The notes under the pieces are model-generated. The model saw nothing but the letters and a program-made list of their open reading frames with translations, made no database searches and was not told the origin of the DNA. Positions 35,221 through 45,025 of a DNA stretch of 64,000 bases are shown one piece after another. Every line of letters starts with the position of its first letter. The stretch's first letter is position 1. Source of the stretch: Mesorhizobium sp. WSM4306 (GTDB taxonomy: Bacteria; Pseudomonadota; Alphaproteobacteria; Rhizobiales; Rhizobiaceae). The stretch covers positions 62,001 through 126,000 of the forward strand of contig NZ_VFTC01000002.1 in NCBI RefSeq assembly GCF_007003975.1, written 5' to 3'. The position numbers were made by a program, and so were the translations under genes.

Positions 35221-36039
35221 TCATGCTGATTCATAAGGGATTTCGATTGCCATGCCATCATAGGCCGGGGTGACGTTGGCCGGCACCTCGGCCTCGACCG
35301 TGGCATAGTCGAGCGGCACGTGCATATGCGTCAGCACAGCCTGTTTCGGCGCCAGTTTTTCGATCCAGCCGAGCGCCTGGCCGAGCGACAAATGGCTGGG
35401 ATGGGTGTTGTGCTGCAAGGCGTCGATGACCAGCATTTCCAGGCCGCGCAGCCGCTCGGCGGTGGCGTCGGGGAAGTCGCTGACATCAGGGCAATAGGCG
35501 AGCCTGCCAATGCGGAAGCCGAGCGAAATGATGTCGCCATGGAACTGCGGCAGCGGCTCAAGGGTGAGGGCACCGCCCTCGCCTTCAATCGTCACGGGCT
35601 TGGCGTGATCGATGATATGCGGCCTGACGATCGGCGGATAAGAGCTGCCCAGCGGCGTCTCGAAGCAATAGCTGAACGCTTCGCGCAGCCTAAGCATCGT
35701 CGGCTGGTCGGCGTGGACATCGATCAGATGGCGCTGTTCGAGCACGTAGCCGCGCAGATCGTCGATGCCGTGGATATGGTCGGCGTGCGGATGCGTGTAG
35801 ACGACGGCGTCGATGCGCTTGACCGCCGCCATCAGCATCTGCTCGCGAAAATCAGGCCCGGTATCGATGACGACCGTGGTTCTGGAGCCGTTGGCTGCAA
35901 TCCGCTCGACCAGTGCCGCTGAGCGTGTGCGTCGGTTCTTCGGATTGGCCGGGTCGCAATTGCCCCAGTCGCCGGTGATGCGCGGCGTGCCGGGCGACGA
36001 GCCGCAGCCGAGAATTGTAAGGCGCAGCCGGCTGCTCAC
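35221..36039 (-). CDS. Metallo-beta-lactamase-fold hydrolase (PhnP-like)
   Basis: 272 residues with the MBL metal-binding signature YTHPHADHIHGIDDLR, a further metal-ligand region (PQFHGDIISLGF) and THMHVPLDYAT near the end. The glycine/cysteine N-terminal segment LTILGCGSSPGTPR is typical of the PhnP/RNase-Z-like branch, which hydrolyses cyclic phosphodiesters; the true substrate is unknown. GTG 36039 lies three bases after the tatD stop, so it is the last gene of the metG-tatD-MBL unit, a conserved rhizobial order. Confidence 0.88.
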   Translation of the reverse strand: MSSRLRLTILGCGSSPGTPRITGDWGNCDPANPKNRRTRSAALVERIAANGSRTTVVIDTGPDFREQMLMAAVKRIDAVVYTHPHADHIHGIDDLRGYVLEQRHLIDVHADQPTMLRLREAFSYCFETPLGSSYPPIVRPHIIDHAKPVTIEGEGGALTLEPLPQFHGDIISLGFRIGRLAYCPDVSDFPDATAERLRGLEMLVIDALQHNTHPSHLSLGQALGWIEKLAPKQAVLTHMHVPLDYATVEAEVPANVTPAYDGMAIEIPYESA

Positions 36040-36042
36040 GCG

Positions 36043-36831
36043 TCAGAGCCCGGAAGGCCGCGGCATCTTGCCGAACAGCCGGAAGAAATTCGCCGTCGTC
36101 AGCGTCGCGATCTCGGCCTCGTCAACGCCGACCGTTTCGGCCAGCACCTTGGCGGTATGTGCGACGTAAGCGGGCTCGTTGCGCCTGCCGCGAAACGGCA
36201 CCGGCGCGAGATAGGGCGCGTCGGTTTCGACCAGCAGCCGGTCGTGCGGCACATCGGCTGCGATGGCGCGCAATTCGGCTGAGTTCTTAAAGGTCAGTAT
36301 GCCCGAGAACGACACATAGCCGCCGAGCTTCACGCCGACTTCGGCCAGCCGGCGCCCGGAGGAAAAACAATGCAGGATGAAGGGGAAGGCGCCCTTCCCT
36401 GTTTCGTCCTCCAGGATGGCAGCCATGTCGTCATCGGCGTCGCGCGAATGGATGACCAGCGGCAGGCCGGTCTCGCGCGCGGCTGATATGTGGGTGCGGA
36501 ATCCCTGCGCTTGAGCATCGCGCGGCGCCTTGTCGTAGAAATAGTCGAGCCCGGCCTCACCGATCGCCACCACTTTGGGATGCGCGGACAGGCGCACAAG
36601 CTCCTCGGCCGTCACATCCAGCTCTTCGCCGGCATTGTGCGGATGGGTGCCGACCGAGCAGTAGACCTCGTCGAAATTCTCTGCGATCTCAAGCACTTGC
36701 TGAAACCGCTTCACGCGCGTCGAGATCGTCACCATGCGACCTATACCGGCGGCCTTGGCGCGGGCGACGATGGCCGCCCGCTCCTCGGCGAAGTCCGGAA
36801 AATCGAGATGGCAATGGCTGTCGACGAGCAT
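36043..36831 (-). CDS. tatD: TatD-family metal-dependent hydrolase
   Basis: 262-residue TIM-barrel hydrolase (DNase/deoxyribonuclease-like). Metal ligands in VDSHCHLDF, GEAGLDYFY, VIHSRDADDD, HCFSSG and VETDAPYLAP. I placed the start at ATG 36831, where it overlaps the metG stop as ATGA; the longer open frame upstream only shadows metG. The conserved metG-tatD coupling is widespread in bacteria. Confidence 0.94.
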   Translation of the reverse strand: MLVDSHCHLDFPDFAEERAAIVARAKAAGIGRMVTISTRVKRFQQVLEIAENFDEVYCSVGTHPHNAGEELDVTAEELVRLSAHPKVVAIGEAGLDYFYDKAPRDAQAQGFRTHISAARETGLPLVIHSRDADDDMAAILEDETGKGAFPFILHCFSSGRRLAEVGVKLGGYVSFSGILTFKNSAELRAIAADVPHDRLLVETDAPYLAPVPFRGRRNEPAYVAHTAKVLAETVGVDEAEIATLTTANFFRLFGKMPRPSGL

Positions 36832-38381
36832 CAGGCGCTCGCCTCCGACTTTTCGACATAACGCGGAAACACGCCCTCCGGCACGGGCAATGGCGTGCCC
36901 GGCACCAGCGCGTGGTCGGCATGGACATGCGCGAACTGGCGCGTGTCCGCCGGCACCGCCAGCAGGTCGAGCAGCTTCGTTGCCGACCCCGGAATGTAGG
37001 GCTGGCACAGCAACGCCACGCGACGCACCAGCTCGGCTGTCGTCCACAGCACCGTTTCCATGCGCGTCGGATCGGTCTTCTTCAGCGCCCAGGGTGCCTG
37101 CGAGGCGAAGTAGCGGTCGGCCTCCGCCACCACACTGAAGATCGCCGCCAGTGCCAAATGGATGCCTTGCTCGGCCATCGCCTTGCGCGCCGTGCCCAGC
37201 GCTTCCACTGCCTGGTCGAGGATCGCGCTGTCGGCCTCGGTCAGATCACCCCGCTGCGGCACCACGCCGCCGCAGTTCTTGGCGATCATCGACAGCGAAC
37301 GCTGCGCCAGATTGCCGAGACCATTGGCGAGATCGGCATTGGTGCGGTTGACGATCGCTTCATGGCTGTAGCTGCCGTCCTGGCCGAACGGAACCTCGCG
37401 CAGGAAGAAATAGCGCATCTGGTCGAGGCCGTAATGCTCGACCATGGTGAAGGGGTCGACAACATTGCCGACCGACTTCGACATCTTCTCGCCGCGGTTG
37501 AACAGGAAGCCATGCGCGAATACGCGCTTTGGCAGCGGGATACCAGCCGACATCAGGAAGGCCGGCCAGTAGACAGCATGAAAGCGCACGATGTCCTTGC
37601 CGATGATGTGCGTGGCCGGCCAGTAGCGCCATTGGTCGGCCTTTGTGTCGGGATAGCCAGCGGCGGTGATATAGTTGGTCAAGGCATCGACCCAGACATA
37701 CATCACGTGCTTGTCATCGCCGGGCACCGGCACGCCCCAATTGAAGGTCGTGCGCGAGACCGAGATATCCTTGAGGCCGGACCTGACAAAGCTCATCACC
37801 TCATTTCGGCGCTCGGCCGGACCGATGAAATCGGGCTGGTTTTCGTACAGCGCAAGCAGTTTGTCCTGATAGGCGGAAAGCCGGAAGAAATAACTTTCCT
37901 CCTCGTTCCACTCGACTGGCGAGCCAAGCGGCTCGCGCCGCACACCGTCGTCGCCGAGCGTGGTTTCGCTCTCTTCGAAATAGGCTTCCTGGCGGACCGA
38001 ATACCAGCCGCTATAGCGGTCGAGATAGATATCGCCATTGGCGGCCATCGCCTTCCAGATCGCCTGGCAGGACGCGTAGTGGCGCGGTTCCGTCGTACGG
38101 ATGTAGTCATCATTCGAGCCACCCATTGCCTCGGTCATCGAACGGAAGATCGCTGAATTGCGGTCGGCCAGCGCCAGAGGCGTGATGCCATCCTTCTCGG
38201 CTGTCTGCTGCATCTTGAGGCCGTGTTCGTCGGTACCGGTAAGGAAAAATACATCCTTGCCGTCGAGACGCTGGAAGCGAGCCAGCGCGTCGGTCGCGAT
38301 AACGGTATAGGCGTGGCCGATATGAGGCTTGCCGTTCGGATAGAAAATCGGTGTCGTGATGTAGAATGTGTCGCGTGACAT
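36831..38381 (-). CDS. metG: Methionyl-tRNA synthetase
   Basis: 516-residue class I aminoacyl-tRNA synthetase of the shorter form without the C-terminal EMAP-like domain. ATP-binding motifs are HIGHAYTV near residue 20 and KMSKSVGN near residue 300. No zinc-binding cysteine set is seen in the connective region, consistent with this subgroup. I chose ATG 38381 ([17 protein letters not shown]) over an in-frame start at 38477. Followed by tatD with a 4-base overlap and preceded by holB. Confidence 0.97.
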   Translation of the reverse strand: MSRDTFYITTPIFYPNGKPHIGHAYTVIATDALARFQRLDGKDVFFLTGTDEHGLKMQQTAEKDGITPLALADRNSAIFRSMTEAMGGSNDDYIRTTEPRHYASCQAIWKAMAANGDIYLDRYSGWYSVRQEAYFEESETTLGDDGVRREPLGSPVEWNEEESYFFRLSAYQDKLLALYENQPDFIGPAERRNEVMSFVRSGLKDISVSRTTFNWGVPVPGDDKHVMYVWVDALTNYITAAGYPDTKADQWRYWPATHIIGKDIVRFHAVYWPAFLMSAGIPLPKRVFAHGFLFNRGEKMSKSVGNVVDPFTMVEHYGLDQMRYFFLREVPFGQDGSYSHEAIVNRTNADLANGLGNLAQRSLSMIAKNCGGVVPQRGDLTEADSAILDQAVEALGTARKAMAEQGIHLALAAIFSVVAEADRYFASQAPWALKKTDPTRMETVLWTTAELVRRVALLCQPYIPGSATKLLDLLAVPADTRQFAHVHADHALVPGTPLPVPEGVFPRYVEKSEASA

Positions 38382-38473
38382 GAATGAACCGTCATGAATG
38401 TCCGAATTGAATGTGAGGCGGTGGATATCGCATCGAGACGGCGATTGCCATCCCGACCCGAAGCCGGATCCGG

Positions 38474-39529
38474 TCACATTCGCATTGCGGAATTCAGGCG
38501 GTCGATCATGGTCAAGGCGTGCTGCTTCTTGTCGAGATTGTAGGTATCTGTCTCAGATATAGCGTTCAACGCCTCGTGCCAAGTGTCGGACAGGGTTTTC
38601 GCCCGCTGGAGATCACCGGCGAGTGCCGCTTCGCTGGCCCCCGCCGAGAGCAAATCCAGCGCACGACGGTTGAAGATGTCGAACTGGATGGCCTGGTCGC
38701 GGCCGGCGACAGCCTCGGCAAGGCGATAGGCGCCGGCGACGTCGCTCTTGCCTGCGGTCACCAGCGCGTCGAGCGTCCCGGCAATCTCCAGCCCGCCATA
38801 TTGCGTCAGAAGGATCGCGTTGCGGGCGCTGCCCCCTGCCCGCTCAGCCAGTGCCGTGCGCGCCGCCGGATCGGCTGGCGGCGGCGGCTCCACAGTTTCC
38901 AGAACGCTCATAAGGCTGCCGGCATCGAGCGGCGCCAACCGCACCACCTGGCAGCGCGAGCGGATCGTCGGCAACAGGCTGCCCGGCGCATGGACAATGA
39001 GGATGAACAAAGTGCGCGCCGGCGGCTCCTCGAGATTTTTCAGCAGGGCATTGGCGGCGTTGGTGTTCATGTCGTCGGCCGGATCGACGATCACCACCCG
39101 GTAGCTGCCATCATGCGAGGTCAGCGACAGGAAGCGGTTGACCTTACGGATTTCATCGACGGTGACGACCGTCTTGAAGCTCTTGGTCTTGTCGTTCAGC
39201 GGCCGCGTCAGATGCAGCACGCCGGGATGCGCCCCGGTGGCGATCTGGCGAAACAGCGATGAGGCCGGGTCGGGAACGGCAAATATTTCTGGCGCCGTTT
39301 CGAAGGCCGGATACTTCAACAGATGATGCGCAAGGTGAAAGGCAAGCGTTGCCTTGCCGATGCCGACCGGTCCCGCAAAGATCAGAGCATGCGGCAGTTT
39401 TCCCGAGCGATAGGCGGCAGCGAGCATCGCGGCCGCCTGCTCATGGCCGACCAGGCGCAGCGTTTCGGACGGCTCCGGCACGCCGTCCAGCGTGTCGTGC
39501 TGTTCGGGAGCAATGCGTTCGAAGATCAT
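38474..39529 (-). CDS. holB: DNA polymerase III subunit delta prime
   Basis: 351-residue AAA+ clamp-loader subunit. Contains the Walker A-like [31 protein letters not shown] (Walker B region) and the sensor-1 segment [12 protein letters not shown]. No zinc-finger cysteines are seen, unlike the E. coli protein. ATG 39529 overlaps the tmk stop as ATGA. The tmk-holB-metG-tatD order is conserved in alphaproteobacteria. Confidence 0.94.
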   Translation of the reverse strand: MIFERIAPEQHDTLDGVPEPSETLRLVGHEQAAAMLAAAYRSGKLPHALIFAGPVGIGKATLAFHLAHHLLKYPAFETAPEIFAVPDPASSLFRQIATGAHPGVLHLTRPLNDKTKSFKTVVTVDEIRKVNRFLSLTSHDGSYRVVIVDPADDMNTNAANALLKNLEEPPARTLFILIVHAPGSLLPTIRSRCQVVRLAPLDAGSLMSVLETVEPPPPADPAARTALAERAGGSARNAILLTQYGGLEIAGTLDALVTAGKSDVAGAYRLAEAVAGRDQAIQFDIFNRRALDLLSAGASEAALAGDLQRAKTLSDTWHEALNAISETDTYNLDKKQHALTMIDRLNSAMRM

Positions 39530-40236
39530 GCCGGCGCCGCCTGTCTGCTGCGCGCGGGCGCCCTCGCCTCAAGTGCTGCGAACACGGCCGCGGTGATGAC
39601 GTCCTCCACCGTATCGGGAGGCGCCGACGCGTCGATGACGATGCAGCGCTCCGGCTCGGCGGCGGCAATCGCCAGGAAGGCGTCGCGGCGGCGCTGGTGG
39701 ATGTCCAGCGTCTCCTTTTCGAAGCGGTCAGGACCGTCGCCGGCGCCACGCCGCGCGGTGGCGCGCCGCAAGCCTTCGGCGGGGTCGATGTCGAGGATCA
39801 GCGTCATATCAGGCACCATGCCGTTGATGGCGACCTCTTCCAGCGCCTCCATGAAGGCCGGATCGAGGCCCCCGGTGACGCCCTGGTAGACGCGGGACGA
39901 GTCCAGGAAGCGGTCGCACAGCACGATGGAGCCGCGCTCGACCGCCGGCCGGATGACCTGCTCGACATGGTCGGAACGCGCGGCGGCGAACAGCAGCGCC
40001 TCCATCTTCGGCCCGAATGGCTCGGCGGCGCCGGACAGCAGGACATGCCTGACCGCCTCGGCGCCGGGTGATCCCCCGGGCTCGCGGGTGACGAGAACAT
40101 CATATTTCTTGGCGCGCATCTTCCTGGCCAGCCGATCGATCTGCGTCGACTTGCCGGCGCCCTCGCCGCCTTCGAAGGTGATGAAAAATCCGCGCGCCAA
40201 CCGAAAGGCCTTTGTCCTGTTTTGCGCTGACGTCAT
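39526..40236 (-). CDS. tmk: Thymidylate kinase
   Basis: Phosphorylates dTMP to dTDP. 236 residues with P-loop [19 protein letters not shown] (DR motif) and a LID region [15 protein letters not shown] chose ATG 40236 because the in-frame extension from 40314 lacks family similarity. A short N-terminal extension ([16 protein letters not shown]) precedes the core fold. Coupled to holB by a 4-base overlap and downstream of the carboxypeptidase gene. Confidence 0.95.
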   Translation of the reverse strand: MTSAQNRTKAFRLARGFFITFEGGEGAGKSTQIDRLARKMRAKKYDVLVTREPGGSPGAEAVRHVLLSGAAEPFGPKMEALLFAAARSDHVEQVIRPAVERGSIVLCDRFLDSSRVYQGVTGGLDPAFMEALEEVAINGMVPDMTLILDIDPAEGLRRATARRGAGDGPDRFEKETLDIHQRRRDAFLAIAAAEPERCIVIDASAPPDTVEDVITAAVFAALEARAPARSRQAAPA

Positions 40237-40276
40237 AGTCCGGACCTTATCAAAGGTCCACGATTCTAACGCTGCT

Positions 40277-41443
40277 TTAACGCAACCAGCCGACGGCCAG
40301 TTCCTTGGCGGCATCGAACGCGCGTTGCGGCAGCGTGCCGACGCCGACCGATTCGGCGGCGAAAAGCGGTGTCTCCTGGCTCAGCGTGTCGCCGATCCAG
40401 ACGCGCAGCGTACCGACGGGCTGGCCCTCCTCCACCGGCGCCGACACTGGCCCCTGATAGACAATCTTGGCGGTCAGCTTGTCGCGGTTGGCGATCGGCA
40501 GCAGAACGTTGATCGGCGCCTTTGCCTTCAGTGCCACGCCGGATTTGGCGCCGCCGAACACCTGGGCCTCGCCGACCACTTCATCGCTGGCGAAAATCTC
40601 GGTCTTCTCGAAAGAACGGACACCCCATTCGAGCAGCTTTCGCGCTTCCTCGGCGCGCTCGCGATCGTTCGCCAATCCGCTCATCGCAGCGATCACCCGC
40701 GTCCCGTCATGGCTGACCGAGCCGACGATGCCGAAACCGCCCGCCTCGCTTGCCCCGACCGCCAGCCCGTCGGCGCCGATGCCCATGGCCAGCAACGGGT
40801 TGCGATTCCTTTGCGAGATCTTGTTCCAGGTGAAATCGGCCCGGCCATAGTAGAGGTAGAGCTCGGGGTATTCGCGCCACAGATGCAGGCCGAGCTGCGC
40901 CAGTTCGCGCACTGTCGTCTGCTGTCCGTCGGCCGGCAGGCCGGTCGAATTGACGAATGTCGATTTCGCCAGCCCGATCTGGCGGGCGCGATCGTTCATC
41001 TGTGCGGCGAAATTTTCTTCGGAGCCCGCCATACCCTCGGCCAGCACCATGCAGCCGTCATTGGCGGCCTGTATGGTGACGCCCTGGATCAGGTCCTCGA
41101 CCCGGACCGCTGATTTGAGCTTGGCGAACATGGTCGACGTTCCCGACGGGGCGCCGCCCTTGCGCCAGGCATTCTCCGAGACCACGAAAGTGTCGTCGAG
41201 GGTCATGCGCTTCGACTTGATGGCGTTGAAGACCATCTCCATGGTCATCAGCTTGGCCATCGAGGCCGGCGGGATCGGTTGGTCGGCGTCCTTGGAAAAC
41301 AGCACCGTGCCGGTTTCGGCGTCGATCATGAAAGCCTGCGTGGCCTTGGTCTCAAAAAGCTGCGCGTTGGCCGGAACCAGCGCGGCGAACAAAAGGCCAA
41401 GACCCAAAAGCCCGGCAAAAGGGTGGACAAGGCGAAATCGCAT
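40277..41443 (-). CDS. D-alanyl-D-alanine carboxypeptidase (PBP5/6 family)
   Basis: 388 residues with a Sec signal peptide (about 1-27, ending VPANAQ). Serine-peptidase S11 motifs: nucleophile SMAKL (SxxK, near residue 62), a middle motif SNG-like in FVNSTGLP, and a KTG-like region. A C-terminal beta-rich PBP5-like domain (about 280-375) follows. It trims peptidoglycan pentapeptides in the periplasm. It is upstream of tmk and downstream of rlpA on the same strand, so a wall-related gene neighbourhood. Confidence 0.92.
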   Translation of the reverse strand: MRFRLVHPFAGLLGLGLLFAALVPANAQLFETKATQAFMIDAETGTVLFSKDADQPIPPASMAKLMTMEMVFNAIKSKRMTLDDTFVVSENAWRKGGAPSGTSTMFAKLKSAVRVEDLIQGVTIQAANDGCMVLAEGMAGSEENFAAQMNDRARQIGLAKSTFVNSTGLPADGQQTTVRELAQLGLHLWREYPELYLYYGRADFTWNKISQRNRNPLLAMGIGADGLAVGASEAGGFGIVGSVSHDGTRVIAAMSGLANDRERAEEARKLLEWGVRSFEKTEIFASDEVVGEAQVFGGAKSGVALKAKAPINVLLPIANRDKLTAKIVYQGPVSAPVEEGQPVGTLRVWIGDTLSQETPLFAAESVGVGTLPQRAFDAAKELAVGWLR

Positions 41444-41536
41444 GAGAGGCTCGACCCATTGGCCTGCAGGAAACGTGCTGCAAAGCTATCAGGCTTCTTC
41501 CCGGCGGATCAACCGCGCAATGGCAAAGCTTGTTGA

Positions 41537-42742
41537 TCAGTCGCGCACAGCCAGCGCATCCGGCGCGCCATGCGACCATGCCGCGCGCAGGAGGTCGTCG
41601 ACATTGCCGTGGCCATCCGGATAGACATTGACCGCGTACCAGTCATTGCCGTCGAGGTCGGTGCTCTGGATTTCGGTCCTGCCGAAGGGTTTGAGGGCTT
41701 CAGCCACCCGCCTCGCCTCGGCGGCATCGTCGAAGGAGCCGGCGGCGACATAATCGGAAGTTGCCGGTGCGGCCTGTGGATTGGATTTTTTCCACGATTG
41801 CAGAATGTCGGCCGGCGACATGCCCTGGTGGTCCAGTGCGGCAAAGACGTCGGTGCGCTGCACGCGTTCATCCGCATAGGACAGCGAGGCCACAGCAAAA
41901 GGTGGCTCAGGCCGCTGAGGCACGATCGGTCCGAATTCGGGCAGCGTGATGTCGCCGAAAGCCGGCGCCTGCACCGACATTACGGGCTGCGCCTCGGTGC
42001 CGGAATTGGTCAGTTGGCCGGGGAACGGCACAGCGGCGGCGCCGACCGGCAGGCTTGGCGAAGGTCCGTTCATGGCAACCATGACGCCGGTCGGCAAACC
42101 ATCCGACGGGTCCGGTATGCGGCTGCCAGGATGGTAGGAAGCCATCAGATACTGGTCATCGTCGCCATCGAGCGGCGCGCGGCCGACATATTCGACCTTG
42201 ACCTTGGCGGTGCCGACCTTGGCGTAGTCGAGCATCTGCGCGGCACGCTCCGAGACGTCGATAATGCGGCCTTCATGGTACGGGCCGCGGTCGTTCACGC
42301 GCACGATAACCGAGCTGCCGGTTTCGAGGTTGGTGACGCGGGCGTAGCTCGGCAGCGGCATGGTCGGATGCGCCGCCGTCAGATGCGTCATGTCATAGAC
42401 TTCGCCATTGGCGGTGAGACGACCGTGGAAGGCGTCGCCGTACCAGGAGGCCAGACCGACCTTGGCGTAGCGCTTGTCTTCCTTGGGGTAATACCACTTG
42501 CCGCGCACCTGATAGGGCCTGCCCAGCTGGTCACGGCCGCCGCCGCGCCGCATGTATTGCACGCGCGGGCTGGCCTTCACGCCATATTCGGTCTCGGCAA
42601 AATATTCCTTCGAGCGTGGCTTTCGGGTGTCGACCATGGCCTTCGGCTGCGGCGACGCGCAGGCCGCCAGCAACGCAGCCGAAAGAGCGCACAAGACCAA
42701 AGCAGGAGCGCGACGAAGACGCCGATGCGTCGTGGTCTGCAT
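41537..42742 (-). CDS. rlpA: RlpA-like septal lytic transglycosylase lipoprotein
   Basis: 401 residues. Lipoprotein signal with lipobox LLAACAS (Cys near residue 28). Double-psi beta-barrel domain (about 95-190: GLASWYGDAFHGRLTANGEV, VRVNDRGPY with the catalytic Asp), a Pro-rich linker, and a C-terminal SPOR domain (about 325-395: YVAAGSFDDAAEARRVAEAL) that targets denuded glycan at the septum. Upstream on the same strand lies the small RiPP-precursor-like ORF. Confidence 0.93.
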   Translation of the reverse strand: MQTTTHRRLRRAPALVLCALSAALLAACASPQPKAMVDTRKPRSKEYFAETEYGVKASPRVQYMRRGGGRDQLGRPYQVRGKWYYPKEDKRYAKVGLASWYGDAFHGRLTANGEVYDMTHLTAAHPTMPLPSYARVTNLETGSSVIVRVNDRGPYHEGRIIDVSERAAQMLDYAKVGTAKVKVEYVGRAPLDGDDDQYLMASYHPGSRIPDPSDGLPTGVMVAMNGPSPSLPVGAAAVPFPGQLTNSGTEAQPVMSVQAPAFGDITLPEFGPIVPQRPEPPFAVASLSYADERVQRTDVFAALDHQGMSPADILQSWKKSNPQAAPATSDYVAAGSFDDAAEARRVAEALKPFGRTEIQSTDLDGNDWYAVNVYPDGHGNVDDLLRAAWSHGAPDALAVRD

Positions 42743-42948
42743 GTTTTCAGATGTCCCCTACCGTGTCGACACAGGCACCGTTTTTAGAATTTCGGCGGAG
42801 CCAGAGCAGCAATGCCTGCGACGCGCCAATCCCCATCCCCTTGTGCGCAGGAATTGCTTATCAGCGTATTAACCGATTGTGTCCGGAACCGGGCAGGATT
42901 GTGGCGGCGCACTGGCGGCTGCACCGAGGCCTGTCGACGTCAGACCTA

Positions 42949-43041
42949 TCATTGCGGCTCGACGGACGAGACTTCCTGCGCAGTCACTCGCGAAAGCTTC
43001 TGGCGCTTTACCAGGATCGGCTTCTCATAGGTCTTCTTCAT
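42949..43041 (-). CDS. RiPP precursor peptide-like ORF, 30 residues, no adjacent processing genes
   Basis: ATG 43041 preceded by GGGGGAAACG; stop TGA at 42949. The basic leader has the Y5-x-x-P8-x-L10 motif that lasso-type and related leader peptides use to bind the RRE domain, then KR and LSRVTA at 16-21, then a short tail with Ser, Glu and Gln. I recognise the MKKTYEKP...LSxVTA type as a short putative RiPP-precursor family frequent in Mesorhizobium. No B, C or other maturation enzyme lies within the window on either side. Too short for standard ORF calling. Confidence 0.65.
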   Translation of the reverse strand: MKKTYEKPILVKRQKLSRVTAQEVSSVEPQ

Positions 43042-43184
43042 CGTTTCCCCCGTTTGCTATTATTTTAGGAAACACAGATTGGCCGGTGTCTGGCGGTATT
43101 GTCAATGTTCGGGGCAGGCCGGCGGGATCGCCCGCAACAAGCCCCCGGCCAGGACTCGATTGCCCCGACCGGGAGAAGTATGGG

Positions 43185-43607
43185 CTAGACAGGTATCAAA
43201 ACGGCGATGCGATGTATGCCGACCACCTTGCTTGTATTGGTCGCCTCGTCGATCTTGCCCTTGGAGCACGTGTATATGCCGCCTTCCTCGAGCTTGAATT
43301 CCTTGTCCGCTTTCTTGATCGTGAATGCACCTGCGGTGATCGTGCAGACCATGTCGTTGTCCATCATCGTTGCGGGAGCGTGTGCCCCGGGCTGAAACAC
43401 GACGTCGACGATTGAAATGCTCTTGTAGGCAGGAATGTCGGAGTTTCCTGTGCCGACCTCAACGACTCTGACGCCTGGGGCAATCTCCTTGCCCTCGTTC
43501 GGGCCATATTTCTTGGTCTTCGCAGACGCTACCAGGGTGAACAGAGGCGTTACCGCAGCGGCCGTAACACCGAGCGCAATTGCAGACCTGCGATTCATGG
43601 TTTTCAT
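43185..43607 (-). CDS. Tat-exported cupin-domain protein
   Basis: 140 residues. The N-terminus MKTMNRRSAIALGVTAAAV is a twin-arginine signal with a hydrophobic stretch ending in VASAK. The rest is a small beta-barrel cupin (about 45-138; VVFQPGAHAPATMM, ITAGAFTIKK, EEGGIYTCSKG). Metal ligands are not the classical HxH set, so activity is uncertain. ATG 43607 is supported by GGGAGGA; the frame continuing to 43631 is less likely. Follows no obvious operon. Confidence 0.8.
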   Translation of the reverse strand: MKTMNRRSAIALGVTAAAVTPLFTLVASAKTKKYGPNEGKEIAPGVRVVEVGTGNSDIPAYKSISIVDVVFQPGAHAPATMMDNDMVCTITAGAFTIKKADKEFKLEEGGIYTCSKGKIDEATNTSKVVGIHRIAVLIPV

Positions 43608-44009
43608 CGCGTCCTCCCATATGTCGGTCACGCTTGAATGTGCGGGACGCCTCGTATTTTAGCAGATATGCATGTACTTGGCGCTGGCTATTTGTCACCC
43701 ACCGTGCGCGCGCAGCATGAAGCGAGCCTGAGCCGCACGAACCGATCGGGCTTGATAACCTGCCACTTCTGACCACGACGGATACACGCCCCGTGCCGGC
43801 CATGCCGATCCGTCGGTCACCCCGAACATTTTGCGCACCCGCCCGCAGGACAGCAGGAAGGTGCCGCAGCGGTGGTTGACGCGGCCCTCAATGCCGCTTT
43901 ACAGGAATGAAGCGCGAACCGGTCGGGAACGCCTTCGGTGCCAAATCCGGTGCCAACCGCTCAAAATCGGCCGATAGCGATGATCCTAAGTGATTTGAAA
44001 AATCACGAC
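43608..44009. other. Intergenic region between cupin gene and tRNA-Ser
   Basis: About 400 bases without a supportable gene. Short frames exist on both strands, but none has a start with ribosome site and a recognisable product. Immediately before the tRNA there is a small hairpin, GTGATTT (43990-43996) with AAATCAC (44000-44006). Possibly contains decayed sequence, but I could not identify the source. Confidence 0.4.
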
Positions 44010-44099
44010 GGAGGGATGGCCGAGCGGTTTAAGGCACCGGTCTTGAAAACCGGCGTGGGTGCAAGCCCACCGTGGGTTCGAATCCCACTCCCTCCGCCA
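44010..44099 (+). tRNA. tRNA-Ser (anticodon UGA)
   Basis: Acceptor stem GGAGGGA (44010-44016) pairs with TCCCTCC (44089-44095), then discriminator G and an encoded CCA (44097-44099). Anticodon loop CTTGAAA (44042-44048) gives anticodon TGA, reading UCA. The long variable arm (GTGGGTGCAAGCCCAC) marks a class II tRNA, and GGTTCGAATCC is the T loop. tRNA-Ser genes are known integration sites for rhizobial islands. Confidence 0.97.
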
Positions 44100-44345
44100 A
44101 GTTTCAAATTTATCCCTTAAAGAACAGCCACTTAATAGTGTCTCTATTCTAGACCTGCCATTAGACCCACCATTAATTTGACAGTGGTATGTCAGTTCTG
44201 AACGACGCCTGTGACCATCTTTGGTTTTGGGTGATGCAGTTCGAGCGAGCAGGTCCCGTGCCAGCTACTCGCCCGGCCTGCCCGGTTAATCGCACACCCC
44301 TCCCGCGGTTTATATCTGAAGAGGCCCAGGTCTCGGTTGTTGGCC

Positions 44346-44359
44346 TTGATCCTGCACAA
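44346..44359. promoter_or_regulatory. Anaerobox (TTG-N8-CAA) upstream of the broken channel gene
   Basis: TTGAT-CCTG-CACAA. Its last base is 35 bases before the pseudogene ATG, the same spacing as in the intact paralogue (53557-53570 to 53605). The conserved layout supports a real FNR/NnrR-type site in the ancestral gene. Confidence 0.6.
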
Positions 44360-44393
44360 TATATGCATCGATTTTTGTCCTTACGCTCCGCCC

Positions 44394-44855
44394 ATGATTC
44401 AAAATCTGCTCATCGGCAGCGTGGTCATAAGTCTGACGGTCTTGATCCATGCCTTTGGTTCGATCGGCGTTACCCTGCGATGGGATATCTCGTCGCCCGG
44501 TTTCGTATGCACGGGCGCCTCAGCCGCACGTGGCGATGATCAGCGTGGTGATGGGCCTCTTTGCCGTCATGACCGCAGAGGGGTGGCTGTGGGCAGGACT
44601 ATATCGATTGCTCGATATCTTCGCCGATTTCGAAACCGCCCTTTACTTTTCCCCCATCACTTTCTCGACGATTGGCTACGGCGACATCGTGCCCGCCCAT
44701 GTGTGCCCTGTCCTGTCGGCACTCGACGCGTGAACGCGTTCCTACTCACCGGCTGGTCGGCGGCCTACCTGATCGCAGCAGGCACCCGCTTCGGGCCGTT
44801 CAAGGCCGGCGAACAATTTTTGACAGCAGCAGACCGATTTGCTCCCGATCAATGA
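44394..44855 (+). pseudogene. Broken paralogue of the potassium-channel-like gene
   Basis: The plus strand keeps the whole protein seen at 53605-54036, but in three frames. First comes ATG 44394 with NLLIGSVVISLTVLIHAFG in one frame; then AMGYLVARFRMHGRLSRTW in a second; then VAMISVVMGLFAVMTAEGWL through the filter FSTIGYGD in a third; and finally FLLTGWSAAYLIAAGTRFGP back in the first frame. At least three frameshifts, plus a lost stop codon that lets it run to 44855, make it inactive. Anaerobox and start are still recognisable, so decay is fairly recent. Confidence 0.85.
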
Positions 44856-45025
44856 ACGCCCGGCAATCTGTCGGTAGGCTCTTTCTCGATGGGTAACCTT
44901 GAATTGTTCAAAGACAGGCGACAGGAAGACATCTGCTTTCTGCTTCTTTCGACGAATTGACTATGTGCTACGGGAACTGCAGACCGGCAGATCAGGAGGA
45001 AAGACACAGGGTTGGGAGGACTAGC

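Noticed and set aside
36912..38156. 414-codon plus-strand frame
   Set aside because: Antisense of metG with shadow-type composition.
43938..44120. 60-codon ORF across the tRNA-Ser
   Set aside because: It overlaps the whole tRNA; the structural RNA explains the conservation.
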